The notes below the pieces were generated by a model, which did not search any database, had not been told where the DNA came from, and was given only the letters and a program-made list of their open reading frames with translations. From Fodinibacter sp963695175 (GTDB lineage Bacteria; Actinomycetota; Actinomycetes; Actinomycetales; Dermatophilaceae): a stretch of 64,000 nucleotides of DNA. Positions 44,033 to 53,589 of the stretch are shown here, piece by piece. The stretch is taken from contig CAVOGG010000010.1 in NCBI GenBank assembly GCA_963695175.1, positions 1-64,000 of the forward strand. Reading direction: 5' to 3'. Every line of letters starts with the position of its first letter. Within the stretch, counting starts at the first letter, position 1. Both the position numbers and the translations under genes were made by a program.

Positions 44033-46978
44033 TCAGTTGGGGACGACGTTGACCAGCTTGGGCGCCCGGACGATCACCGTGCGGATGCCGTCGGGCACCG
44101 CCGCCTGGACCTTCGGGCTGGCCAGGGCCAGCTCGCGCAGGGCGTCCTCGGTGATGTCGGAGGGCACCTCGAGCCGGTCGCGGACCTTGCCCTTGACCTG
44201 CACGACGCAGGTGACGGTGTCCTCGACGAGGAACGCGGGGTCGGCGACCGGGAAGTCGGCGTGCACGAGCGACTCGTCGTGCCCGAGCCGCGCCCACAGC
44301 TCCTCGGCGATGTGCGGCGCCATGGGGGCGACCATGAGCACGATCGACTCGGCCGCCTCGCGCGGCACGCCTCCGTCGAGCTTGGTGAGGGCGTTGTTGA
44401 GCTCGGTCAGCCGGGCGATGGCCGTGTTGAAGGCCAGCCCGGCGTAGTCGGTGCGCACGGCGTCGATGGTGCGGTGCAGCACCCGGGTGGTCGCGGCATC
44501 CATCGGGGTGTCGGCGACGACCACGCCGCCGGTCTCCTCATCGACGACGTTGCGCCACAGCCGCTGCAGGAAGCGCTGCGAGCCGACGACCGCGCGGGTG
44601 TCCCACGGCTTGCTCTGCTCCAGCGGGCCCAGGCCCATCTCGTAGAGCCGGAAGGTGTCGGCGCCGAACGCGGCGTACATCTCGTCGGGGCTGACCATGT
44701 TCTTCAGCGACTTGCCGATCTTGCCGAACTCGCGGGTGACCGGCTGGCCCTGCCAGCTGAGACTGCCGTCGGCGGCCTCCTCGACCTCCTTGGCCTCGAC
44801 GTACTGGCCGCGGGCGTCCTTGAAGGCGGCGGCCTGGATGTAGCCCTGGCTGAAGTAGGTGCGGAACGGCTCGTCGCTGCTGAGGTGGCCCAGGTCGTGC
44901 AGCACCTTGTGCCAGAAGCGCGCGTAGAGCAGGTGCAGCACGGCGTGCTCGACCCCGCCGACGTAGAGGTCGACGCCGCCGGGGTCGCGGGTGCCCGCGG
45001 GGGCGCCGGCGACCGGCTCGGCGCGCGGCCCCATCCAGTAGGACTCGTTGTCGGGGTCGACGAGCGCGGCGGAGTTCGCCGGGTCGAGGTAGCGCAGGTA
45101 GTACCAGCACGACCCGGCCCAGTTGGGCATCGTGTTGGTCTCGCGGCGGTAGCGCCGGGTGCCGCGGCCGTCGCCGAGGTCGAGGTCGACGTGCACCCAC
45201 TCGTCCACCCGCGACAGCGGCGGCTCGGGCTCGCTGCTCGCGTCGTCGGGGTCGTAGGTCTTCGGGCTGTAGTCGGGCACCTCGGGCAGCTCGACGGGCA
45301 GCATCGAGTCGGGCACGCCGTGGGCGACCCCGTCCTCGTCGAAGACGACCGGGAACGGCTCGCCCCAGTAGCGCTGCCGGCTGAACAGCCAGTCGCGCAG
45401 CTTGTAGGTGACCGTCGGCTCGCCCAGGCCCTTCTCCTGCAGCCAGGCGGTGATCCGCTCCTTGGCGTCGGCGACGCCGAGACCGTCGAGGCTCAGCTCG
45501 TCGTTGCTGCTGTTGATCGCCGGCCCCTGGCCGGTGAACGCCGTGTCGAGGTCGTGGTCGTCGGACGGCTGCACGGTGCGGATGATCGGCAGGTCGAAGG
45601 CCTTGGCGAAGTCCCAGTCGCGCTCGTCCTGGCCGGGCACCGCCATGATCGCGCCGGTGCCGTAGCCCATCAGCACGTAGTCGGCGACGAACACCGGGAT
45701 GCGCGTGCCGGTGACCGGGTTGGTCGCCCAGCCCCCGGTGAACACGCCGGTCTTGTCCTTGCCCTCGGTCTGCCGCTCGATGTCGTTCTTGCGCGCGGCG
45801 GCCCGCCGGTATGCCGTGACGGCCTCCTCCGGCGTGGCCGCGCCACCGGTCCACGCGGGCTTGGTGCCCTCGGGCCAGCCACCGGCCGGCACCAGCTCGT
45901 CGACGAGCGGGTGCTCAGGAGCCAGCACCATGAAGGTCGCGCCGAACAGGGTGTCCGGACGGGTGGTGAACACCTCGATCCCGGGTGTCCCGGCTGGGTC
46001 AACTTCGACCGATAGGTCAATGTTGCCCCGGCTAGCGGCAGTCGCGATGGGGAAGGTGACCTTGGCGCCGTGGCTGCGGCCGATCCAGTTCCGCTGCATG
46101 ATCCGGACCTTCTCGGGCCAGTCGACCCGGTCCAGGTCGTCGGCGAGCCGGTCGGCGTACGAGGTGATCCGCATCATCCACTGGCGCAGGTTGCGCTTGA
46201 ACACCGGGAAGTTGCCCCGCTCGGAGCGGCCGTCGTTGGTGACCTCCTCGTTGGACAGCACCGTGCCCAGGCCGGGGCACCAGTTGACCGGCGCCTCGCT
46301 GGTGTAGGCCAGGCGCTGGCCGTCGAGGATGCCGGCCCGCTCGACGTCGCTGAGGTCGTCCCAGCCGCGGCCGTCGTCGGCGGGCAGCGGGCGGGCGCCC
46401 GAGCGGTACTCCTCGACGAGCTCGTCGATCGGCCGGGCTCGGCCGACCCCGCCGTCGGGGCGCACGGCATCCGCGTCGTACCAGGCGTTGTAGATCTGCA
46501 GGAAGATCCACTGCGTCCAGCGGTAGTACTCCGGGTCGATGGTCTGGATGGCGCGGCGGTCGTCATGGCCCAGGCCCAGGCGGCGCAGCTGGCGCGCCAT
46601 GATGACGATGTTGTCCTCGGTGGTCTTGCGCGGGTGCTGGCCGGTCTGCACGGCGTACTGCTCGGCCGGCAGCCCGAACGCGTCGTAGCCCAGGCAGTGC
46701 AGCACGTTCTTGCCGAGCATCCGGTTGAAGCGCGCGACGACGTCGGTCGCGATGTAGCCCAGCGGGTGTCCGACGTGCAGGCCGGCGCCGCTGGGGTACG
46801 GGAACATGTCGAGCACGAGGAGGTGCCCATCGGGGTAGGCGGCGACGGCGTCCGGGTCGGCCCACGGGCCCGCCGGGTTGGGGGCGTGGTAGGTGCCGCG
46901 CTCGGCCCAGCGGTCCTGCCAGGCGACCTCGATCTGCCCGGCCAGCTCGGCGGTGTAGCGGTGCGGGGTGTCGCTCAT
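44033..46978 (-). CDS. leuS: leucyl-tRNA synthetase
   Basis: 981 residues from ATG 46978. Class I signature in DMFPYPSGAGLHVGHPLGYI and the KMSKS equivalent GKIGKSLKNMVSPDEMYAAF. The editing domain contains VEVFTTRPDTLFGATFMVLA in the usual form (here GIEVFTTRPDTLFG) and AVPGQDERDWDFAKAF. Tryptophan-rich WAGSCWYYLRYLDP and the anticodon-binding tail ending RAPKLVNVVPN complete it. Charges tRNA-Leu. Expression appears to be controlled by an upstream leader peptide and terminator. Confidence 0.95.
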   Translation of the reverse strand: MSDTPHRYTAELAGQIEVAWQDRWAERGTYHAPNPAGPWADPDAVAAYPDGHLLVLDMFPYPSGAGLHVGHPLGYIATDVVARFNRMLGKNVLHCLGYDAFGLPAEQYAVQTGQHPRKTTEDNIVIMARQLRRLGLGHDDRRAIQTIDPEYYRWTQWIFLQIYNAWYDADAVRPDGGVGRARPIDELVEEYRSGARPLPADDGRGWDDLSDVERAGILDGQRLAYTSEAPVNWCPGLGTVLSNEEVTNDGRSERGNFPVFKRNLRQWMMRITSYADRLADDLDRVDWPEKVRIMQRNWIGRSHGAKVTFPIATAASRGNIDLSVEVDPAGTPGIEVFTTRPDTLFGATFMVLAPEHPLVDELVPAGGWPEGTKPAWTGGAATPEEAVTAYRRAAARKNDIERQTEGKDKTGVFTGGWATNPVTGTRIPVFVADYVLMGYGTGAIMAVPGQDERDWDFAKAFDLPIIRTVQPSDDHDLDTAFTGQGPAINSSNDELSLDGLGVADAKERITAWLQEKGLGEPTVTYKLRDWLFSRQRYWGEPFPVVFDEDGVAHGVPDSMLPVELPEVPDYSPKTYDPDDASSEPEPPLSRVDEWVHVDLDLGDGRGTRRYRRETNTMPNWAGSCWYYLRYLDPANSAALVDPDNESYWMGPRAEPVAGAPAGTRDPGGVDLYVGGVEHAVLHLLYARFWHKVLHDLGHLSSDEPFRTYFSQGYIQAAAFKDARGQYVEAKEVEEAADGSLSWQGQPVTREFGKIGKSLKNMVSPDEMYAAFGADTFRLYEMGLGPLEQSKPWDTRAVVGSQRFLQRLWRNVVDEETGGVVVADTPMDAATTRVLHRTIDAVRTDYAGLAFNTAIARLTELNNALTKLDGGVPREAAESIVLMVAPMAPHIAEELWARLGHDESLVHADFPVADPAFLVEDTVTCVVQVKGKVRDRLEVPSDITEDALRELALASPKVQAAVPDGIRTVIVRAPKLVNVVPN

Positions 46979-47020
46979 CTCGTCCTCGTCGTCTCGGTGG
47001 TGGTCCGGGCTGTACCCATG

Positions 47021-47044
47021 AAAAAACCCCTCACGCAGGAGGGG
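47021..47044 (-). terminator. leuS attenuator terminator
   Basis: CCCCTC-N6-GAGGGG followed by six T residues on the minus strand, a textbook intrinsic terminator placed 43 bases before the leuS ATG. A second GC-rich hairpin (GCCGCG..GGCC with GGCC..CGCGGC) lies between it and the leader ORF and could act as the alternative fold. Confidence 0.85.
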
Positions 47045-47073
47045 TCGCCGCGCGGGCCGGTTGGCCGACGCGG

Positions 47074-47100
47074 CTAGGGAAGAAGCTCGAACCTCGTCAC
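47074..47100 (-). CDS. leuS leader peptide VTRFELLP
   Basis: GTG start, eight codons, TAG. The two adjacent leucine codons are both CTT, a codon that is very rare in this genome. The ORF is followed within 30 bases by an alternative hairpin and the terminator, then leuS. When charged tRNA-Leu is short, a ribosome stalled at CTT-CTT would favour read-through. The weak point is a poor ribosome site (GAGCAG). Confidence 0.6.
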   Translation of the reverse strand: MTRFELLP

Positions 47101-47211
47101 CTGCTCAGGGTATCGCAGCGCCTCGAGATCGGTCGGGGTGGATGCCGGTGGACGGGTCGGTGCAACCCGTGGACGCGGTCTGGGTATCAGCCAGTGCACC
47201 GCCGGCGGGCG

Positions 47212-47853
47212 TCACCTCAGCAGGCCGGCGACGATGAGGGCCTGGGCGAGGTGGTAGGTCACCATGACCACCACCGAGGTCCAGCGCCGGGGCCGCACGA
47301 ACTTGCCCATCGCGAGCACGGTGTCGCTCACGACGAACAGGCTGGCGCCGAGCCCCACGAGCGGGCGACCGGTCGCCCAGCCGGTGACCGCCATCGCGCC
47401 GATCACCGCCATGTAGGCCCCGACCGCGACCCCGAGCACCACCCCGCCGTCGGCGACGGCTCCGGGCAGGATGCGCCGGCCCACGACGAGCGCGGCGAGC
47501 AGCACGAGCGCGCCGACCCAGCCCCAGGCCGGCCGGTCGAGCCCCACGGCCACGAACGACGCGACATAGGCCAGGTGACCGACGAGGAAGGCCGCCAACC
47601 CGCCGACGAACCGGCTGGGGGTGTCCTCGAGCAGGAGCACGTCACCGACCAGGCCGAGCAGGAGCGCGAGCACCAACCAGCGCCCCGCGGTGCTGTCGGT
47701 CGCCCCGGCGAGCAGCGCCACCGTCAGCAGGCCGACCATCGCGGCCGGCTTGGCCAGCCGCTCGACGTCGTGCCGCTGGTGCCACACCGCCCACCAGTCG
47801 GCGGCGAACAGCCCGGCGGTGACGACGACGGCGACCCACACGGCATACGACAC
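47212..47853 (-). CDS. lysoplasmalogenase (YhhN family)
   Basis: 213 residues from GTG 47853 with GAGG upstream. Eight or so membrane segments. Family motifs GLVGDVLLLEDTPSRFVGGL (with conserved GD) and FLVGHLAYVASFVAVG plus SDTVLAMGKFVRPRRWTSVV and VMVTYHLAQALIVAG. Members hydrolyse the vinyl-ether bond of lysoplasmalogens. Divergent from the gene at 48003. Confidence 0.85.
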   Translation of the reverse strand: MSYAVWVAVVVTAGLFAADWWAVWHQRHDVERLAKPAAMVGLLTVALLAGATDSTAGRWLVLALLLGLVGDVLLLEDTPSRFVGGLAAFLVGHLAYVASFVAVGLDRPAWGWVGALVLLAALVVGRRILPGAVADGGVVLGVAVGAYMAVIGAMAVTGWATGRPLVGLGASLFVVSDTVLAMGKFVRPRRWTSVVVMVTYHLAQALIVAGLLR

Positions 47854-48002
47854 GGGTGGATCCTCGCAGCCCGCGCATCCCGAGACACCCCCGATGTGGC
47901 GCGTCACCACCCGCCCGGTCGTATCACCCGACCCCGACCCCGCTCCTCTCCCTCGAGGGACCACCGCAGCAGGAGGTGGTCCCGCCGACCGAGGAGGACA
48001 CC

Positions 48003-49293
48003 ATGGGGGCGACGCGCCAGTCGGGCCTGAGCACGCCACACGAGCTGCGGCGTCGGCTCGCGCACGGTCTCCGGCTGGGCGCGGCCGGGGTCGTCGCGGC
48101 GGGCCAGGCCCGTCCCGGCGTGGGCGGAGCGCGACCGCTCGCAGCGGCCACGGTGCTCGCCGAGACCGCCCTGCTCTGCCGCGTCGCCGGGCGGCTGCTC
48201 GCCGACGACCCCGTCCTGGCGCGCTTCGAGGGGCTCGGCGCCGCGCAGGCCCGGCTCGGCGAGGCCGTGACCCGGGCGCTCGACCCGCACCTCGCCGCAC
48301 TGGCGGTCGCCGCCGACCCGCGGTGCCGCACCCGCGAGGCCTTCCCGTTCGCGCTGCTCGGCGACCTCGACATCGGACACCGGTCCGTCGCCCGCCACCT
48401 GTTCGACCTCGCCCGCGACGACCTGGGCGACGAGCCCGACCCCGTCGACCGCCTCGAGCACTCGTGGCTGCAGGGCCTGGCCGACGGCAGTGCCACCCCC
48501 GACGTCCCCACCGGCTCGGTGCTGGTGCGCGGTGCCGACCTGCTGCACGGCGGGCCCTGCCGACGCCTACGCCCTGACCCACGCCGTGCTGCACGCCACC
48601 GACTGCGGCCTGCTCTCCCTCCGCAGCCTGCGCCCGGCCACCTCGGTCGCCGACGACGCGGAGGCCCTGCTCGGTGCAGCGCTGGCCGGCGGCAACCTCG
48701 ACGTCGTCGCCGAGCTGCTCTGGACCTGGCCGATGCTCGACCTGCCGCTCAGCCCCGGCGCCCGCTACGCCCTGGCCGAGCTCGACCGGGCCGAGGCCAC
48801 CCACGGCTTCCTGCCCGGCCCGGGGTACGACCCCGCCGTCGCCGCCGGTCTCAGCCCGGCCGACCGCTCGACCTACGTCATCCAGACGAGCTACCACACG
48901 GCCGTCGCCGGGGCGGTCCTCGCCGCCGCCCTGCTGCGCACCGTCCCCACCGACGGCGACGGCCGCGCACCCACCGGCGGCCGCCCGGCATCCGCCCGGC
49001 GCACCGCGCCCACACCGGATGCCGACCCACTCCCCCTCCTCGCGCACGCCGACGGCCCGTGGGCCGACGCACTGCGCGACCGTCCGCTCGAGACCCGGGT
49101 GGGCTGCACCGCGCTGCTGGTCGGCGCCGAGCTGCGCACCGCCACCGCACGCCGCGACCTGGCGCAGGTGCACCACGTCGTCGCGTGGGCGGCCGACCAC
49201 GGCTGGTCGCACCTGCCGTCGGTGCGCCAGGGCGCGGCGCTGCTGTCGCGCCTCGCCCGGGTCGCCGCCCAGCCGGTCACCCTCGCCAGCTGA
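48003..49293 (+). CDS. uncharacterised protein, one frameshift
   Basis: ATG 48003 follows GAGGAGG. About 429 residues once an extra C in a CCC run at 48556-48559 is removed, giving DLLHGGPADAYALTHAVLHA. The motif DAYALTHAVLHATDCG is known from actinobacterial proteins of the DUF6895 type found near peptide-modification genes; none is here. The body is helical and Ala/Leu-rich, without membrane segments or catalytic motif I can name. Function unknown. Confidence 0.6.
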
Positions 49294-49302
49294 CGGGCCG
49301 GG

Positions 49303-50829
49303 TCAGCGCAGCTCGAGGTGCCCGTCGTCGATGCGACCCAGCCGGGTGACCGCGACGTCGTACAGGTAGCTCTGCACCACCCGCCAGGGCCGGCGCTCAC
49401 CCTGGCGCGGCAGCAGGTGCGCCGCCCGCTGCACGTACCCCGACGTCAGGTCGAGCAGCGGCCGCTCCCCCACCTCCGGCTCGTCGTAGCGCGGCGTCGC
49501 CACGGTGAGGTGGTGCCGGTCGAGGTAGCGCAGCAGCGAGCAGAACCACCGCGCCGACAGGTCGGCCCGCAGCGTCCAGCTCGCGTTGGTGTACCCGATC
49601 GCCATCGCCAGGTTCGGCACGTCGGAGAGCATCAGCCCCTTGTAGACGTGCCCTCGCGACAGGTCGACCGGCTCGCCGTCGACCACCAGCTCCGCGCCGC
49701 CGCCGATCTCCATCCGCAGGCCGGTCGCCGTGACGACGACGTCGGCCTCCAGCAGCTCGCCGGACGTCAGCCGGATGCCGTCGCGCTCGAACCGCTCGAT
49801 CGTGCCGGTCACGACCTGCGCCCGACCGTCGGACAGCACGTCGAACAGGTCGCCGTCGGGGGCGACGCACAGCCGCTGGTCCCACGGGTCGTAGTGCGGG
49901 GCGAAGTGGGTGTCGACCGGGTAGCCGTCGGGCAGCCGACGCAGCACCTGCCGGCGCAGCAGCCGGCGGCCGGCCTCGGGGTGGCGCCGCAGCACCTGGT
50001 ACCCCGCGGTCGAGAGGAGCACGTTCTTGCCGCGCACGACTCGGTGGGCGACGGCATCCGGAAGCACCGCCCGCAACCCGTCGGCGACGACGTCGCGGGA
50101 CGGGAGGGACGCGATGTAGCTGGGGCTGCGCTGGAGCATCGTCACCTGGGCAGCGCCCTCGTCCACGAGCGCCGGGAGCAGGGTGATGGCGGTGGCGCCG
50201 CTGCCGATGACGAGCACCCGCCGGCCCGCGACCGGCAGCCCCTCGGGCCACGCCTGGGGGTGCACGACCTCACCGGCGAAGTCGCCCTGCCCCGGGAAGT
50301 CGACGACGTGCCCCGACGCGTACGAGAAGTAGCCGGTGGCCAGGTAGACGAACCGGGACGTGTGCCGCACCAGGCCGTCCCGGGTGCGAGTGACGACGGT
50401 CCAGCGGCGGTCGGCCGAGCTCCACTCGAGCCGCTCGACGCGCTGACCGAAGTGCACCCGCTCGGCGACGCCCTCGTCGTGGGCGGTGGCCTGCACGTAG
50501 TCGCGGATCTCCTCCCCCGTGGCGATCGACGACGCCCCGCGCCACGGCCGGAACGGGAAGCCCAGGGTGTACATGTCGGAGTCGGAGCGGATGCCGGGGA
50601 AGCGGAACAGGTCCCACGTGCCCCCGATGGCGTCGCGCGCCTCGAGCACGGCCCACACGACGTCGAGACCGTGCTTCGACAGCCGGCAGGCGACGTCGAC
50701 CCCGGCGATGCCGGCCCCGATGACGAGCACGTCGACGTCGAGCGGCGGGGCGGCGGGCACCTCGGCGGCGGTCTGCTCCGCAGGCTCGGTCTGGGTGATC
50801 GGTGAGGTGGGGGTGGTCGGGTCGGGCAC
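49303..50829 (-). CDS. FAD-containing monooxygenase (Baeyer-Villiger type, EthA-like)
   Basis: 508 residues. FAD-binding VDVLVIGAGIAGVDVACRL, GGTWDLFRFPGIRSDSDM, the BVMO-like stretch YLATGYFSYASGHVVDFPGQ (FxGxxxHxxxWP form: FAGEVVHPQAWPEG) and the NADPH-binding VLVIGSGATAITLLPALV. Inserts oxygen next to ketone carbonyls or oxidises thioamides and sulfides in related enzymes. An N-terminal Thr/Pro/Glu extension of about 30 residues is unusual. Divergent from the glutathione peroxidase gene. Confidence 0.87.
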   Translation of the reverse strand: MPDPTTPTSPITQTEPAEQTAAEVPAAPPLDVDVLVIGAGIAGVDVACRLSKHGLDVVWAVLEARDAIGGTWDLFRFPGIRSDSDMYTLGFPFRPWRGASSIATGEEIRDYVQATAHDEGVAERVHFGQRVERLEWSSADRRWTVVTRTRDGLVRHTSRFVYLATGYFSYASGHVVDFPGQGDFAGEVVHPQAWPEGLPVAGRRVLVIGSGATAITLLPALVDEGAAQVTMLQRSPSYIASLPSRDVVADGLRAVLPDAVAHRVVRGKNVLLSTAGYQVLRRHPEAGRRLLRRQVLRRLPDGYPVDTHFAPHYDPWDQRLCVAPDGDLFDVLSDGRAQVVTGTIERFERDGIRLTSGELLEADVVVTATGLRMEIGGGAELVVDGEPVDLSRGHVYKGLMLSDVPNLAMAIGYTNASWTLRADLSARWFCSLLRYLDRHHLTVATPRYDEPEVGERPLLDLTSGYVQRAAHLLPRQGERRPWRVVQSYLYDVAVTRLGRIDDGHLELR

Positions 50830-50926
50830 GGCCTCAGGCTATTGCGACGTCGTGCCGCTGGTGGCCGGTCGTCCCACCTCGGCGCCCAACTCGGTCGTGG
50901 CCGCAGTCGCGTGTGACGATTGGGGC

Positions 50927-51418
50927 ATGACGACACTCTCCGACTTCACCGCGACCACCCTGACCGGCGACGAGCGCCACCTGTCCGACTACGCCGGCCA
51001 GGTCGTCCTGGTCGTCAACACGGCGAGCGCCTGCGGCCTGACCCCCCAGTACGCCGGCCTGGAGACGCTCTACCAGGACCTGCACGACGAGGGCCTGGTC
51101 GTGCTCGGCTTCCCGTGCAACCAGTTCGGCAGCCAGGAGTCCGGCACCGAGGAGGAGATCGGCGAGTTCTGCCAGGTCAACTACGGCGTGAGCTTCCCGA
51201 TGTTCGCCAAGATCGACGTCAACGGCGAGGACGCCCACCCGCTGTTCACCTGGCTCAAGGGTGAGAAGAAGGGCCTGCTCGGCGGCAAGATCAAGTGGAA
51301 CTTCACCAAGTTCCTCGTCGGCCGCGACGGCCAGGTCATCAAGCGCTACGCCCCGACCACCGAGCCCAAGGACATCGCCGACGACATCCGCGCCGCCCTC
51401 ACGGCCGACGCCGCCTGA
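50927..51418 (+). CDS. glutathione peroxidase family thiol peroxidase
   Basis: 163 residues from ATG 50927. Peroxidatic Cys in NTASACGLTPQYAGLETLY, then GFPCNQFGSQESGTEEEI with the conserved Cys, Gln and Asn, and KIKWNFTKFLVGRDGQV with the catalytic Trp and Asn. It uses Cys rather than Sec and in bacteria is normally thioredoxin-dependent. The tag gene follows on the same strand. Confidence 0.92.
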   Translation: MTTLSDFTATTLTGDERHLSDYAGQVVLVVNTASACGLTPQYAGLETLYQDLHDEGLVVLGFPCNQFGSQESGTEEEIGEFCQVNYGVSFPMFAKIDVNGEDAHPLFTWLKGEKKGLLGGKIKWNFTKFLVGRDGQVIKRYAPTTEPKDIADDIRAALTADAA

Positions 51419-51465
51419 GTGAGCCGACGGCTCACCCCGGCCACCGTCAGCAGCACCGGCCGCCC

Positions 51466-52071
51466 GTGACCGGCTCCGGCATCGTCGTCGGCGATGACGG
51501 GCTGGCCCGCCCCGTCTGGGCGTCGGTCGACCCGCTGCTGCGCGACTACTACGACACCGAGTGGGGCATGCCCGTGCGCGGCGAGCGCGGCATGTTCGAG
51601 CGGCTCTCGCTCGAGGCCTTCCAGTCGGGGCTGTCCTGGGCGACCATCCTGCGCAAGCGCCCGGCCTTCCGCGAGGCGTTCGCCGGGTTCGACCCCGAGG
51701 TCGTCGCCACGTTCGGCGACGCCGACGTCGAGCGGCTGATGGCGGATGCCGGGATCGTGCGCAACCGCGCCAAGGTGCTCGCCACGCTCACCAACGCCCG
51801 CGCCACGCTGGCGCTGCGCGAGACCCCCGACGGCGACCTCGCGGCGCTCGTCTGGTCGTTCCGGCCCGCCGACACCCCCCGGCCGCACACCTACGCCGAC
51901 GTGCCGACCAGCTCGCCCGAGTCGCTCGCCCTGTCCAAGGCGCTCAAGCGCAGAGGGTTCACCTTCGTGGGCCCGACCACGATGTACGCGCTGATGGAGG
52001 CCGTCGGCATCGTCGACACGCACCTGCTCGGATCGCACCGCCGCGGGTCCAGCGGGGTCTGGCCGGGCTGA
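51466..52071 (+). CDS. tag: DNA-3-methyladenine glycosylase I
   Basis: 201 residues from GTG 51466. Motifs: YYDTEWGMPVRGERGMFERL, LEAFQSGLSWATILRKRPAF (with the conserved Glu/Gln/Ser/Trp), VRNRAKVLATLTNARA and GFTFVGPTTMYALMEAVGIV followed by the zinc-binding H in DTHLLGSH. Removes 3-methyladenine from alkylated DNA. The first zinc-snap Cys and His usually found at the N-terminus (MxRCxW) are absent here, because the start region reads VVGDDGLARPVWAS instead. Confidence 0.87.
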   Translation: MTGSGIVVGDDGLARPVWASVDPLLRDYYDTEWGMPVRGERGMFERLSLEAFQSGLSWATILRKRPAFREAFAGFDPEVVATFGDADVERLMADAGIVRNRAKVLATLTNARATLALRETPDGDLAALVWSFRPADTPRPHTYADVPTSSPESLALSKALKRRGFTFVGPTTMYALMEAVGIVDTHLLGSHRRGSSGVWPG

Positions 52072-52074
52072 GGC

Positions 52075-53043
52075 TCAGGGCAGGGAACGCACTGGCTCGC
52101 GCCGGACCTCGACCTCGTCGACCGACAGGTCCCAGGCGTCGGCCGGTGTCAGCGTGGGCGCCGGCGCCCCGGGTTCCTTGTCGGTCATGAACGTCGTGTA
52201 GTCCGCGCGCAGCCGGGCCACGATGACCGCGGCCTGCCACGGCTCGGTCGCCTGCCAGGCGTGGGTCGCGTCGGCTGGAAGCGCCGGCACCGGTTCGTCG
52301 ACGCCGCCGATGACCACCGTCCACAGCGACCGGGCGCCATAGGTGACCAGCAGCGCCGCCACGACGAAACCGGCGAAGTCGACGGTCTGCACCCACACCG
52401 AGGTCGTGATGAGCGCGGCGGCGGCCACCGACGCGGTGATCACGTTCAGGACGGCGGCGCCGATGACGAGCCCCGTCGAGAGCACCAGCCCCGCCACGGT
52501 GACATCCTCGGACCCGGGACCGAGCAGCTTGACGACGAGGAGGGCCAGCGCGATGAGGGCGGCCGCGGCCAGCGCCGCGACCGCTGGTATCCGCAGCTCG
52601 CTCTCGGGCGTCTCACCCAGGAGCGCGGTGAACAGGTCGCTGCTGCTCGCGAACGCGATGACCGCCGAGGTCCCGGCGGTCAGGCTCGTCACCCACGAGT
52701 CCTGGAAGGACCACCCGGCCTTGAGGTTGGCGATGCGCGAGCCGAGCCCGTAGGTCTGTGGTCGAAGTGGCGCCCAGGTCGGTTCCACGCCGCTCAGGCT
52801 CTTGACACGCTCACCGACGACGGCGGTCAGCAGGCGGTAGCGGTCCTCACGCCGCGCCTGGTCCGGGGCGGACGGCTGTGCCACCGCCCTCCTGGCGCTG
52901 GCGAAGGCCAGGAAGCCGACCGCGAGCGTGATCCCGGCCGCCACGACGGCCAGCGCCGCCCCGGTGGACAGCGGCGTCCAGTCCGACGTCGTGTCCGCCG
53001 TCGTGTCCGCCGCCAACCCCACTGAGACGATCCCCCTGATCAT
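52075..53043 (-). CDS. multi-TM hypothetical protein
   Basis: 322 residues. Membrane segments around AALAVVAAGITLAVGFLAFA, SLTAGTSAVIAFASS, VAALAAAALIALALLVVKLL, TVAGLVLSTGLVIGAAVLNV and FAGFVVAALLVTYGARSLW, with a cytoplasmic-looking region between the first and second and an acidic C-terminal tail. No known family. Convergent with tag. Confidence 0.6.
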   Translation of the reverse strand: MIRGIVSVGLAADTTADTTSDWTPLSTGAALAVVAAGITLAVGFLAFASARRAVAQPSAPDQARREDRYRLLTAVVGERVKSLSGVEPTWAPLRPQTYGLGSRIANLKAGWSFQDSWVTSLTAGTSAVIAFASSSDLFTALLGETPESELRIPAVAALAAAALIALALLVVKLLGPGSEDVTVAGLVLSTGLVIGAAVLNVITASVAAAALITTSVWVQTVDFAGFVVAALLVTYGARSLWTVVIGGVDEPVPALPADATHAWQATEPWQAAVIVARLRADYTTFMTDKEPGAPAPTLTPADAWDLSVDEVEVRREPVRSLP

Positions 53044-53115
53044 CCGCCCATGCTCCCCCTCGTCGCGTCGGCTGTCAGGCGTTCCGACGATTCGGCGAAC
53101 CCGCCCGCCGCGGCG

Positions 53116-53370
53116 TCAGACGATGATGCCGCGCGAGTCCGGGGGTGGCTCGGTGGGGCGGCGCGGACCGCTCGGCGGCTCGTAGTCGGGGGGCAGCGAC
53201 ATCGTGACCTCGGACTCGCCGACGCGCAGGCGCGGCCCGGAGTCGCCCTGCTCCTCGCGGGTCAGGTCCAGGCGCTGCTTCTCCTCGCGCACGTGCGCGT
53301 AGGTGGGGCGGAAGAACGCGAGGAGCTCGTCGAACACCGACCCGATCGAGCGTGAGCTCACCGAGAACAC
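53116..53370 (-). CDS. small hypothetical protein
   Basis: 84 residues from GTG 53370 (FSVSSRSIGSVFDELLAFFR). A short hydrophobic helix at the start, a charged middle (VREEKQRLDLTREEQGDSGP) and a Pro-rich end. It is the kind of small protein common in actinobacteria, with no assigned role. Lies between the membrane protein and tRNA-Ala on the same strand. Confidence 0.55.
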   Translation of the reverse strand: MFSVSSRSIGSVFDELLAFFRPTYAHVREEKQRLDLTREEQGDSGPRLRVGESEVTMSLPPDYEPPSGPRRPTEPPPDSRGIIV

Positions 53371-53409
53371 GTGGCCACGCTACGCCGGGATGCGCGGCAG
53401 CGGAACGAC

Positions 53410-53439
53410 GAAGGGCCGGACGTGATCGTCCGGCCCTTC
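53410..53439 (-). terminator. terminator of tRNA-Ala
   Basis: A perfect 13-bp stem (GAAGGGCCGGACG and complement) with loop TGAT, 10 bases past the 3' end of the tRNA on the minus strand. Confidence 0.8.
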
Positions 53440-53446
53440 GCTTCCC

Positions 53447-53521
<75 letters not shown>

Positions 53522-53589
53522 GAGTGGGTGTCCCCCGAAGGGGCGACGGTGAGTCTACCCATGCACCCCCGGGCCCGACCAAATCGACC

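Noticed and set aside
44027..46015. 662-residue plus-strand frame
   Set aside because: Mirror of leuS; composition is that of the complement of a real gene, without motifs.
46979..47100. T-box riboswitch upstream of leuS
   Set aside because: No T-box bulge sequence or specifier loop is visible, while a leader ORF with Leu codons is. Peptide attenuation explains it better.
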